Of a DNA stretch of 9,803 bases, positions 1-5,467 are shown piece after piece. The notes under the pieces were generated by a model that saw nothing but the letters and a program-made list of their open reading frames with translations, had not been told where the DNA came from and did no database searches. The stretch is taken from contig CAIZKE010000337.1 of NCBI GenBank assembly GCA_903933475.1, forward strand, positions 1 through 9,803. Direction: 5' to 3'. Source of the DNA: an uncultured Alphaproteobacteria bacterium. GTDB taxonomy: Bacteria; Pseudomonadota; Alphaproteobacteria; Caulobacterales; Caulobacteraceae. The number at the start of each line of letters is the position of its first letter. The first letter of the stretch is position 1. Made by a program: the position numbers and the translations under genes.

Positions 1-486
1 GCCCGGGTCCGCGAGGCTGAGGCCCTGGCGGGGGAGGCTGTGGTCTTCACCTCCGAGCGTGTCGGTCCGCCCTGCCCGACCCGGGAAGCGGCCCTTGAAC
101 TCCTGGCACGGCTCAGCGCCGGGGCGCCTTCGCCGCCCGATCCCGCCGTGGTGCGGGTGGTGGAGGTCTTTGAAGGTGCGCGGCCACCGCCCCCGGCAAG
201 GCCCCTGGTCGAGGGCGAGCGCCGCTGGCCTGCGCCGCCGCCGCCACCGCCTACGGTCTGGCGGCTCCAGGTGGACTTCTGGCGTCCAGTCTCCCATGCG
301 CCGGCCCACCTCCAGGCCCAGGCCCGGCACGTCCGCCGCCGCGGCAATGTGGAAATCTCCGGGGACGACCTCAACGCCTTCTCCCGGCAGCCCCTGCGAC
401 CGGTGCGACCCCAGCAGCCCCTCGACATTGGTCTCTTCGAGGTCCGGGCGCCCGAGGACCCTGACCGGGTGATCGCCGATGAGTGA
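1..486 (+). CDS. Unrecognised protein, 5' end outside window
   Basis: This is the 3' part of a gene already open at base 1. About 161 residues are visible and the reading frame continues upstream, so the GTG at position 40 is probably internal. I do not recognise the family. The visible part has an Ala/Glu-rich beginning, a proline-rich middle with runs of four and six prolines, and a better-structured C-terminal part with WRLQVDFWRP, an arginine patch (HVRRRG) and a closing stretch LDIGLFEVRAPEDPDRVIADE-like in character, ending Ile-Ala-Asp-Glu. Codons strongly favour G or C in third position, as in the neighbours, which supports real coding. The stop lies inside ATGAGTGA, so the next gene's start overlaps it by 8 bases and the two are probably translationally coupled. 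No membrane segment or signal peptide is visible in the fragment. Confidence 0.65.
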   Translation, partial: ARVREAEALAGEAVVFTSERVGPPCPTREAALELLARLSAGAPSPPDPAVVRVVEVFEGARPPPPARPLVEGERRWPAPPPPPPTVWRLQVDFWRPVSHAPAHLQAQARHVRRRGNVEISGDDLNAFSRQPLRPVRPQQPLDIGLFEVRAPEDPDRVIADE

Positions 487-886
487 CGAGGGCAGAGCCC
501 TGGGCCTCGCCCCCTCCCTTGATGAGATCGCCCGCCTGGCCGAGGCGGCCTTCGCCGAACTCCCTGAGGCCTTCCGGCGGCTGACGGGGGAGGTGCTCTT
601 CCGGGTGGACGACTTCCCGGATGAGGAGGTCCTGGACGCCCTGGGCATCCAGGATCCCTTCGAGCTTACGGGCCTCTACCAGGGTGTGGACCTCGCCCAG
701 CGGTCGATCCTGGGTCCCGCGCCGGAGGCGTCGTGGATCTTCCTCTTCCGGCGTCCCCTGCTCGACGAGTGGGCGGACCGGGGAGACGTCACCCTCGCGG
801 AACTCGTAAGCCACGTCCTGGTCCATGAGATCGGCCATCATTTCGGACTGTCCGACGAACAGATCGACCGCATCGAGGCGCGGTGA
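479..886 (+). CDS. Small zincin-like metallopeptidase (PF06262 type)
   Basis: This encodes a 135-residue cytoplasmic protein of the minimal-zincin (DUF1025/Zincin_1) type. The diagnostic feature is HEIGHHFGLSD at residues 116-126. H116, E117 and H120 form the HExxH zinc and catalytic motif, and D126 sits where this family places a further ligand-like acidic residue. The N-terminal 35 residues (SLDEIARLAEAAFAELPEAF) match the usual opening of the family, followed by a region rich in acidic residues (VDDFPDEE). Length is typical, and there is no signal peptide or membrane segment. The start ATG lies within the stop of the preceding gene (ATGAGTGA), which fixes it and implies coupling. Natural substrates of this family are largely unknown, so protease activity is inferred from the motif alone. 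Family assignment is fairly sure; physiological role is not. Confidence 0.87.
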   Translation: MSDEGRALGLAPSLDEIARLAEAAFAELPEAFRRLTGEVLFRVDDFPDEEVLDALGIQDPFELTGLYQGVDLAQRSILGPAPEASWIFLFRRPLLDEWADRGDVTLAELVSHVLVHEIGHHFGLSDEQIDRIEAR

Positions 887-932
887 CGGCGGGTATCTTC
901 TCCACCCTGCGGATTCTCGTTAAAGGGCCCCC

Positions 933-1481
933 ATGAAAGGCTCCCAACCCTTCCGGCAACTTCGCGGCGTCCTGATTGCGGCGGCCATGTGCGCCGGGCC
1001 CGTGCACGCCCTTGCGGCCGATATCCGTCCGCCGACCCAGAAGATCGAGGTCGGACGCATAGCCGGGCGCTGGTACGAGGTCGCCCGTCTTCCCAACAAG
1101 ATCCAGAAGGACTGCCAGGGCGGGACATCTGACTGGTCGCGCACCGCCACGGGCTATTCGGTCATCCAGACCTGCCACCGCAGGACGCTCGCCGCGCCGC
1201 CCACCCAGTGGAAGGCCCAGGCCAGGATCTCCGATCCGTCCACCAATGGGCGAATCCGCCTGAGCTATTTCGGCGGCGTCCTGAATGTGGAGTACTGGGT
1301 CCTGGAGAGCCGGGCCGACCAGGGCTGGCTGCTTCTCGGTACCCCCAACGGCCGCTATCTCTGGCTCATGGCCCAGAAACCCATCCTGAACGCGGCGGCC
1401 CGGACCCAGGCCGTCAGCCGTATCCGCCAACTGGGCTATGATGTTACCGCCCTTGAATTCCCCCTCCCAGCCCATCACTGA
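933..1481 (+). CDS. Blc-type bacterial lipocalin, secreted
   Basis: This is a 182-residue lipocalin of the Blc/apolipoprotein D branch, which binds hydrophobic ligands such as lysophospholipids in the cell envelope. An N-terminal signal peptide spans residues 1 to about 29, with arginines at 8 and 11, a hydrophobic core LIAAAMCAGPV and a likely signal peptidase I site after HALA. Although C20 is present, the preceding residues are not a convincing lipobox, so this copy is probably periplasmic and not a lipoprotein, unlike E. coli Blc. The lipocalin signature GRWYEVARLP is at 45-54. Later conserved blocks are the strand around YWVLE (121-125) and YLWLMAQKP (142-150). C61 and C81 could pair. 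AAAGGG five bases before the ATG serves as ribosome-binding site. A 46-base gap follows the metallopeptidase, and the 3' end overlaps the next gene by up to 44 bases. Confidence 0.9.
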   Translation: MKGSQPFRQLRGVLIAAAMCAGPVHALAADIRPPTQKIEVGRIAGRWYEVARLPNKIQKDCQGGTSDWSRTATGYSVIQTCHRRTLAAPPTQWKAQARISDPSTNGRIRLSYFGGVLNVEYWVLESRADQGWLLLGTPNGRYLWLMAQKPILNAAARTQAVSRIRQLGYDVTALEFPLPAHH

Positions 1482-1926
1482 CCCCGCCGCCGTGACGCGC
1501 CCAGAGGTCACTGTGGCGGTGACCCGGGGCGCCGTGCGCGCCCTCCGGGGCCTGGGGTATGTCGCCCTCGCCGAGGTCACCCTGCCCAACGCGCGCCGGG
1601 CGGACCTGATGGCGATTTCCCCGCGCGGCGAACTGTTCATCGCCGAGGTCAAGTCGTCGATCGAGGACTACAGGGTGGACCGGAAGTGGAGGGACTACCT
1701 GGACTTCTGCGACCGTTTCGCCTTCGCCGTGGCGCCGGAATTCCCCCATCACATCCTGCCCGACGACCCGGGTTTGCTGGTCTGCGACGGATTCGGTGGC
1801 GTCCTGGTCCGCGAGGCGCCGCTATCGCCCCTCGCCGGGGGCCGACGCAAGGCCCTGACAATCGCCTTCGCCCGCCTGGCCGCCCTGCGCGCCGGGGGCG
1901 TGCTTGCCGTCAACCTCGAGGTCTGA
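1438..1926 (+). CDS. mmcB: MmcB-family DNA repair nuclease
   Basis: This 162-residue protein matches the MmcB (DUF2221) family, a PD-(D/E)XK-like nuclease fold linked in Caulobacter to mitomycin C resistance. The characteristic block runs from TRPEVTVAVTRGAVRALRGL through AEVTLPNARRADLMAI to FIAEVKSS. D56 and E70-x-K72 would be the catalytic core, and E46 is a plausible additional residue. The following DYRVDRKWRDYLDFCDRFAFAV (from residue 78) is also typical. Two starts are possible: ATG at 1438, inside the lipocalin gene, or GTG at 1492, eleven bases after the lipocalin stop, which would give a protein beginning MTRPEV, close to the usual family start. Neither has a strong Shine-Dalgarno sequence. 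I report the longer form but consider 1492 equally likely. No LexA-type GTTC-N7-GTTC box is visible just upstream. Confidence 0.85.
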   Translation: MMLPPLNSPSQPITDPAAVTRPEVTVAVTRGAVRALRGLGYVALAEVTLPNARRADLMAISPRGELFIAEVKSSIEDYRVDRKWRDYLDFCDRFAFAVAPEFPHHILPDDPGLLVCDGFGGVLVREAPLSPLAGGRRKALTIAFARLAALRAGGVLAVNLEV

Positions 1927-1940
1927 GGCCGAGGCTTCAG
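1923..1940. terminator. Hairpin between convergent mmcB and regA-like genes
   Basis: CTGAGGC pairs with GCTTCAG (one G-T wobble) around a CGAG tetraloop. It begins at the mmcB stop codon and occupies most of the 23-base gap before the stop of the opposing regulator gene. The position suits a two-way terminator, but there is no T-tract on either side, so factor-independent termination is doubtful. Confidence 0.3.
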
Positions 1941-1949
1941 GCAGCGGGT

Positions 1950-2525
1950 CTAGCGCGGCGCCCGCTTGGCCAGGATCCGCTGCAGGGTCCGCCGGTGAAG
2001 CCCCAGCCTGCGCGCCGTCTCCGAGACATTGCGGCCATAGAATTCGTAGACCCTGTGGATGTGTTCCCAGCGCGCCCGGTCGGCCGTCATCGGCCGCAGG
2101 ACCAGGCCACCGGGCGGTGTCTGCCCCAGCAAGGCCGAGGCCAGGTCGTCCGGATCCGCGGGCTTTGTCAGGTAGTCAGCCGCCCCGAGCCGGATGGCGG
2201 CGACGGCACTCGCAATGGCACCGAAGGCGGTGAGTACCACCGCCCGGGCGTCAGGCCGTCGGCCCAGAAGGACCTCGATCAGGGACAGGCCGGTTCCGTC
2301 GACAAGCCGCATTTCCAGCACGGCGAAGTCGGGTGCACGTGCCTCAATAAGGGTCGACGCCTCGGCCAGGCTGCCTGCGCAGGTCACCTGGAAGCCGCGT
2401 GCCTCCAGCCCTCTGGCCGTGCGCAGGGCGTGAAGCGCATCATCATCCACCAGGAGAAGGTCGCCCCGGACCTCCGGCGGCTCGGCTTCTGCGGTGTCGG
2501 TAGTACTGGTGTCGGGAGTACTCAT
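1950..2525 (-). CDS. ActR/PrrA/RegA-type response regulator with Glu at phospho-site
   Basis: This 191-residue protein has a receiver domain (about 22-135), a short proline-containing linker, and a Fis-type helix-turn-helix. The C-terminus, with RWEHIHRVYEFYGRNVSET and then ARRLGLHRRTLQRILAKRAPR, is close to the signature of the RegA/PrrA/ActR global redox regulators, which control respiration, photosynthesis and carbon or nitrogen fixation in alphaproteobacteria. The receiver keeps the acidic pocket (D27-D29), the switch threonine T99 and lysine K121. The phospho-acceptor position reads FAVLEMRL, so E71 replaces the aspartate found in FAVxDLRL of canonical members. An N-terminal extension of about 20 residues is Thr/Glu-rich. 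No RegB/PrrB kinase is in the window. A SenC/Sco1 gene is divergent across a 250-base gap. Family call is firm. The effect of E71 (constitutive activity, or independence from phosphorylation) is inference. Confidence 0.92.
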   Translation of the reverse strand: MSTPDTSTTDTAEAEPPEVRGDLLLVDDDALHALRTARGLEARGFQVTCAGSLAEASTLIEARAPDFAVLEMRLVDGTGLSLIEVLLGRRPDARAVVLTAFGAIASAVAAIRLGAADYLTKPADPDDLASALLGQTPPGGLVLRPMTADRARWEHIHRVYEFYGRNVSETARRLGLHRRTLQRILAKRAPR

Positions 2526-2601
2526 GAACGCCGCTCGCAGGACCAGACCTTAGCGAATCCTCGCAATTCGCCTTCATGGGCGCAAGTCGCCTCACGCTGC
2601 C

Positions 2602-2651
2602 AGATCCTGTTCCGATAGGTGGGAACCGGTTATCGGATCGAAACAGGATCT
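2602..2651. repeat. Interspersed palindromic element, first unit
   Basis: AGATCCTGT then TCCGATA (2602-2617) is matched by TATCGGA (2631-2637) and ACAGGATCT (2643-2651), with a five-base bulge TCGAA between the right-hand blocks and a 13-base loop. The loop and inner arm contain GTGGGAACCGGTT (2619-2631), and the right arm is followed by AACTCT. From memory, this layout matches palindromic intergenic repeats scattered through alphaproteobacterial genomes. That family assignment needs a genome search. It could alternatively be a private operator of the divergent promoters. Confidence 0.6.
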
Positions 2652-2667
2652 AACTCTATGGGCTTGG

Positions 2668-2708
2668 AGCCTGCTCCCTTCTGACGTCCCGCCTAGAGGG
2701 AGCAGGCT
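2668..2708. repeat. Second inverted repeat of the intergenic mosaic
   Basis: AGCCTGCTCCCT (2668-2679) and AGGGAGCAGGCT (2697-2708) form a perfect 12-bp stem around a 17-base loop. It begins 16 bases after the first palindromic unit and ends 68 bases before the SenC/Sco1 start codon. It lacks a T-tract and no gene ends here, so a terminator is unlikely. It may be the second module of the same repeat element or an operator. Confidence 0.6.
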
Positions 2709-2776
2709 TCGGGCGCTGGAACCGTCGGGGCTTTCCCTGTAGTCCGGTGGCTCACCCTGAAGGCGGAAGGCCCAGC

Positions 2777-3379
2777 ATGTCTCTGAAGTGGATCCTGCGC
2801 GGGATGGTCGCCATCCTCGCGGTGGCGGCACTGACCCTCCTGGCGGTGCAGATCGGCGCGCGTCGGCCACCGACGCCCGCGATGGCGCAGGGGGGGCCAG
2901 GCGGTCCCTTCACCCTGGTGGATACCTCGGGTCGGCCCTTCACCCAGGAGGATCTCAAGGGCCGCTGGAACATCATCTTCTTCGGCTTCACCTTCTGCCC
3001 GGACGTCTGCCCGACGACGCTGGACACCCTGGGCCGGACCCTCGACCTCCTGGGCAGGGACAAGGACAAGGTCCGGATCATCTTCGTCTCGGTGGACCCT
3101 GGGCGCGATACCCCGGAGAAGGTGGGTGCCTACCTCGCGAACCCGGCCTTCCCCGAGGGGGTCGTTGGCCTGACCGGAACGCCCGAACAGGTCGCTGTCG
3201 TCGCTCGCGCCTACAAGGTCTTCTACCAGAAGGAAGGGGAGGGCGACGCTTACCTGATCAACCATTCCTCGATCAGCTACCTCATGGATCCGTCCGGGCG
3301 GTTCGCCCGGGTCCTGCCCTATGGCATGTCGCCCGAGGACCTCGCAGGCCAGATTCGCGACGCCAAGAATCGGGGTTAG
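2777..3379 (+). CDS. SCO1/SenC/PrrC family copper chaperone
   Basis: This 200-residue, membrane-anchored, periplasm-facing thioredoxin-fold protein belongs to the Sco1/SenC/PrrC family, which delivers copper to the CuA or CuB centre of cytochrome oxidases and can act as a thiol-disulfide reductase. A single N-terminal membrane segment covers about residues 7-28. The copper motif is FCPDVCP, with C74 and C78, preceded by NIIFFGFTF. The third ligand is H163 in INHSSISYLMDPSG, and FVSVDPGRDTP at 103-113 is a family block. Length is usual. I chose ATG 2777 because GGAAGG lies six bases upstream and the protein then opens directly into the membrane segment; an in-frame GTG at 2747 would add ten unlikely residues. 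In Rhodobacter-type loci senC/prrC sits beside regA/prrA, so the neighbouring divergent regulator strengthens the call. Confidence 0.93.
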   Translation: MSLKWILRGMVAILAVAALTLLAVQIGARRPPTPAMAQGGPGGPFTLVDTSGRPFTQEDLKGRWNIIFFGFTFCPDVCPTTLDTLGRTLDLLGRDKDKVRIIFVSVDPGRDTPEKVGAYLANPAFPEGVVGLTGTPEQVAVVARAYKVFYQKEGEGDAYLINHSSISYLMDPSGRFARVLPYGMSPEDLAGQIRDAKNRG

Positions 3380-3397
3380 GGCGGCAAGGCTGGACAT

Positions 3398-3430
3398 CTG
3401 CGCTGCATAGGCGTGTTATGCTGCGCTGCA
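3398..3430 (+). promoter_or_regulatory. Two direct TGC-N3-GCA dyads, candidate PhaR operator
   Basis: CTGCGCTGCA occurs twice, at 3398-3407 and 3421-3430, starting 23 bases apart, about two helical turns. Each contains the dyad TGC-GCT-GCA. The second ends 16 bases before the PHA depolymerase start. PhaR-type repressors of PHA genes in alphaproteobacteria recognise TGC-N3/4-GCA type dyads, so these are good candidates for PhaR sites. No PhaR gene is in the window, and the assignment is inference from motif and position. Confidence 0.5.
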
Positions 3431-3446
3431 ACATCAACGGCGGACC

Positions 3447-4712
3447 ATGCTCTACACCCTCTACGAAGCCGGATACTACGCTGCCGCGCCCTTCCGGGCG
3501 GCCGCCCGCGCCACCCGGGCCTACTGGAACTCGCCGCTCAACCCCGCCCGGGAGACCCCGGTGGGGCGTCGAGTCTTCGCGTCCGCGGACCTCTTCTCCA
3601 ACCTCACCCGCCGCTATGGCCGGCCCGAGTGGGGGGTCGACAGCGTCCGGATTGGCGAAGTCGACGTCCAGGTCCGGCAGGTACAGGCCTGGGCCGACCC
3701 CTGGGTCCGCCTGACCCACTTCGCCCGCGACCCCCTGGATCTTCGCCGCGCTGGACGGACAGCCGCCGAGCCCGCAGTGCTGATCGTCGCGCCGCTCTCC
3801 GGCCACTATGCCACCCTGCTCCGGGATACGGTCCAGACCTTCCTGCAGGACCATGAGGTCTTCATCACCGAATGGTCGAATGCGCGGGACGTTCCGCTAC
3901 TGGAGGGCCGGTTCGACTTCCATGACTACCTCGATCATGTGAGGACCCTGCTCCGCCGGCTTGGGCCGCGCTGCCACGTGGTCGCCGTCTGCCAGCCGGG
4001 ACCGGCTGTCCTGGCTGCTGCCGCGCTCATGTCCGAGGACGGAGAAGACGCCCGTCCAGCGTCCATGACCTTCATGGGATCTCCCCTGGACGCTAGGTTC
4101 TCGCCGACTGTGACCAACAAGCTCGCCGAGGAGCGCCCGTTCGCCTGGTTCAAGTCGAACATGATCAGCACCGTGCCCCTGCCCTATGCGGGGGCGGGCC
4201 GGAGGGTCTATCCCGGCTTCGTCCAGCTCTACTCTTTCATGTCGATGAACATGGAGCGTCACCAGGACGCCCACCTGCAGTACCTTCAGGACCTGATGGA
4301 TGGTGACGGGGACTCCGCCGACAAGCACCTGGAGTTCTACGACGAGTACCTGTCGGTCCTGGACCTGACCGAGGAATTCTACCTGCAGACGGTCGACGTC
4401 GTCTTCCAGCAGTACCTCCTGCCCCGGGGCGAGCTGGTGCACGACGGTCGGGCTGTCCGGCCCTCCGCCATCACTGATATCGGCCTGCTCACGGTCGAGG
4501 GCGAGCTCGACGATATTTCCGGCATCGGCCAGACCCAGGCCGCCCATGCCATGTGCACGGGCCTGTCTGATGACCTGCGCGAGGACTATATCCAGCCGCA
4601 CGTGGGGCATTATGGGGTCTTCAACGGTCGGCGCTTCCGCGAGGAGATTTATCCCCGGGTGGCGGCCTTCATCGCCCGGCAGGAAGCCCGGGTCACCGCT
4701 TCGGCGGGCTGA
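3447..4712 (+). CDS. phaZ: Intracellular PHA (PHB) depolymerase, Cys-nucleophile type
   Basis: This 421-residue alpha/beta-hydrolase breaks down native intracellular polyhydroxyalkanoate granules, releasing stored carbon. It has no signal peptide. It opens with MLYTLYEAGYYAAAPFRAAA and WNSPLNP, typical of this family. The nucleophile elbow reads VAVCQPGP with C182 where lipases carry serine, the hallmark of the Ralstonia PhaZ1 class. The other triad members are probably D355 or D356 in VEGELDDISG and H388 in QPHVGHYGVFNGRRF, positions agreeing with the triad I recall for that enzyme. The oxyanion-side block LIVAPLSGHYATLLRDTV lies at 112-129. Full length, no defect. ATG 3447 follows GGCGGA by two bases, a short spacing. 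A YgjP-type gene begins 11 bases downstream and is probably co-transcribed. Paired TGC-N3-GCA dyads upstream suggest control by PhaR. Confidence 0.94.
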   Translation: MLYTLYEAGYYAAAPFRAAARATRAYWNSPLNPARETPVGRRVFASADLFSNLTRRYGRPEWGVDSVRIGEVDVQVRQVQAWADPWVRLTHFARDPLDLRRAGRTAAEPAVLIVAPLSGHYATLLRDTVQTFLQDHEVFITEWSNARDVPLLEGRFDFHDYLDHVRTLLRRLGPRCHVVAVCQPGPAVLAAAALMSEDGEDARPASMTFMGSPLDARFSPTVTNKLAEERPFAWFKSNMISTVPLPYAGAGRRVYPGFVQLYSFMSMNMERHQDAHLQYLQDLMDGDGDSADKHLEFYDEYLSVLDLTEEFYLQTVDVVFQQYLLPRGELVHDGRAVRPSAITDIGLLTVEGELDDISGIGQTQAAHAMCTGLSDDLREDYIQPHVGHYGVFNGRRFREEIYPRVAAFIARQEARVTASAG

Positions 4713-4723
4713 GGCGACCGGGG

Positions 4724-5467
4724 GTGTTCCGCTTCGGGCGCTCGGCTGCCGACGGCGACCTCATCGAGGTGGAAGGCCTGCCCGTTCGTTTGCGGGTCAA
4801 TCCGCGGTCCCGGCGCATCGCCCTTCGCCTCGATCGGGCCCGGGGAGAGGTCGTCGCCACGGCGCCGGACCTGCGGGGGCTCACCGAGGCCGCACGCTTC
4901 GCCCGTAGCCGGGCAGACTGGATCCGGACGCGTCTGGCGTCGACACCTTCGCCCTCGCCCCTCGTGCCGGGCGTCGAACTCTCTGTCTTCGGGCGCACCT
5001 GCCGACTGGCAGCGGCCGGGGGCCGCACGCGCCTCGTCGACGCCGCCGACGGCGCCCTGGAGCTCCACGCTTCAGGAGATGGAGAAGTCTTCGCCCGCGC
5101 GGTGGTGCGTACCCTGAAGCGCGAGGCCCTGACTGGTTTCCGGACGCTTACAGCCCGGCACTGCGAAGCCCTGGGGGCGCCGCTTCCCAGGGTCTCCGTC
5201 AACGACGCCCGTACCCGCTGGGGGTCCTGCTCCCCGGCGCGGGGGGCGTCGCCGCCTTCGGTCCGTTACGTCTGGCGCCTGGCCCTCGCGCCGGCACCGG
5301 TGGCCGACTACGTCGCAGCGCATGAATGCGCCCACATACTCCAGCCCAATCACGGGCCCGCCTTCTGGGCCCTGGTCCGGAACCTGGTCGGTGATCCTGC
5401 GCCGCACCGGGAGTGGCTGAGGCGCGAGGGGCCTCGGCTTCACGCCCTCGGGGGCCCTGGGGTCTGA
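4724..5467 (+). CDS. YgjP-like M48-type metallopeptidase (DUF45)
   Basis: This 247-residue protein of the YgjP/DUF45 family is a putative cytoplasmic zinc metallopeptidase related in its active site to SprT and WLM proteases. Family marks are an N-terminal beta domain with VNPRSRRIALRLDR (25-38), NDARTRWGSCS at 160-170, and the zinc site AAHECAHILQPNHGPAFW at 198-215. H200, E201 and H204 form HExxH, and H210 in the NHGPAFW block is the expected third ligand. Size is normal. Translation starts at GTG 4724, with GAGG (4711-4714) nine bases upstream overlapping the end of phaZ, which suggests a two-gene operon. The last 28 bases overlap the convergent penicillin-binding-protein gene. No functional link to PHA breakdown is known to me; substrate unknown. 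Confidence 0.9.
   Translation: MFRFGRSAADGDLIEVEGLPVRLRVNPRSRRIALRLDRARGEVVATAPDLRGLTEAARFARSRADWIRTRLASTPSPSPLVPGVELSVFGRTCRLAAAGGRTRLVDAADGALELHASGDGEVFARAVVRTLKREALTGFRTLTARHCEALGAPLPRVSVNDARTRWGSCSPARGASPPSVRYVWRLALAPAPVADYVAAHECAHILQPNHGPAFWALVRNLVGDPAPHREWLRREGPRLHALGGPGV

Larger units (their letters stand above)
2526..2776. promoter_or_regulatory. Divergent promoter region, regulator / SenC
   Basis: This 251-base gap must hold the promoters for the leftward regulator gene and the rightward SenC gene. The two palindromic units occupy 2602-2708, leaving about 76 bases for the regulator promoter and about 68 for the SenC promoter. GGCGACTTGCGCC (on the minus strand, around 2580-2592) is a short dyad, but I cannot match it convincingly to a RegA site. 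I see no clear -35/-10 pair on either side. Confidence 0.4.

Noticed and set aside
1013..1024. Possible lipobox in the lipocalin signal peptide (C20)
   Set aside because: The residues before C20 are AAAM and not a Leu-x-Gly/Ala-type lipobox. A signal peptidase I site after residue 29 fits better.
789..1652. 287-codon minus-strand frame opposite the lipocalin
   Set aside because: The lipocalin and MmcB frames on the other strand have clear family motifs; this one has none.
2555..2559. GANTC (CcrM-type methylation) site upstream of the regulator, with another at 912-916 before the lipocalin
   Set aside because: Isolated five-base matches with no sign of enrichment. They could matter in Caulobacterales but cannot be separated from chance here.
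1686..2618. 310-codon plus-strand frame spanning mmcB and the regulator
   Set aside because: It runs through mmcB in another frame and then antisense to a clear response regulator. Composition is typical of spurious GC-rich frames.
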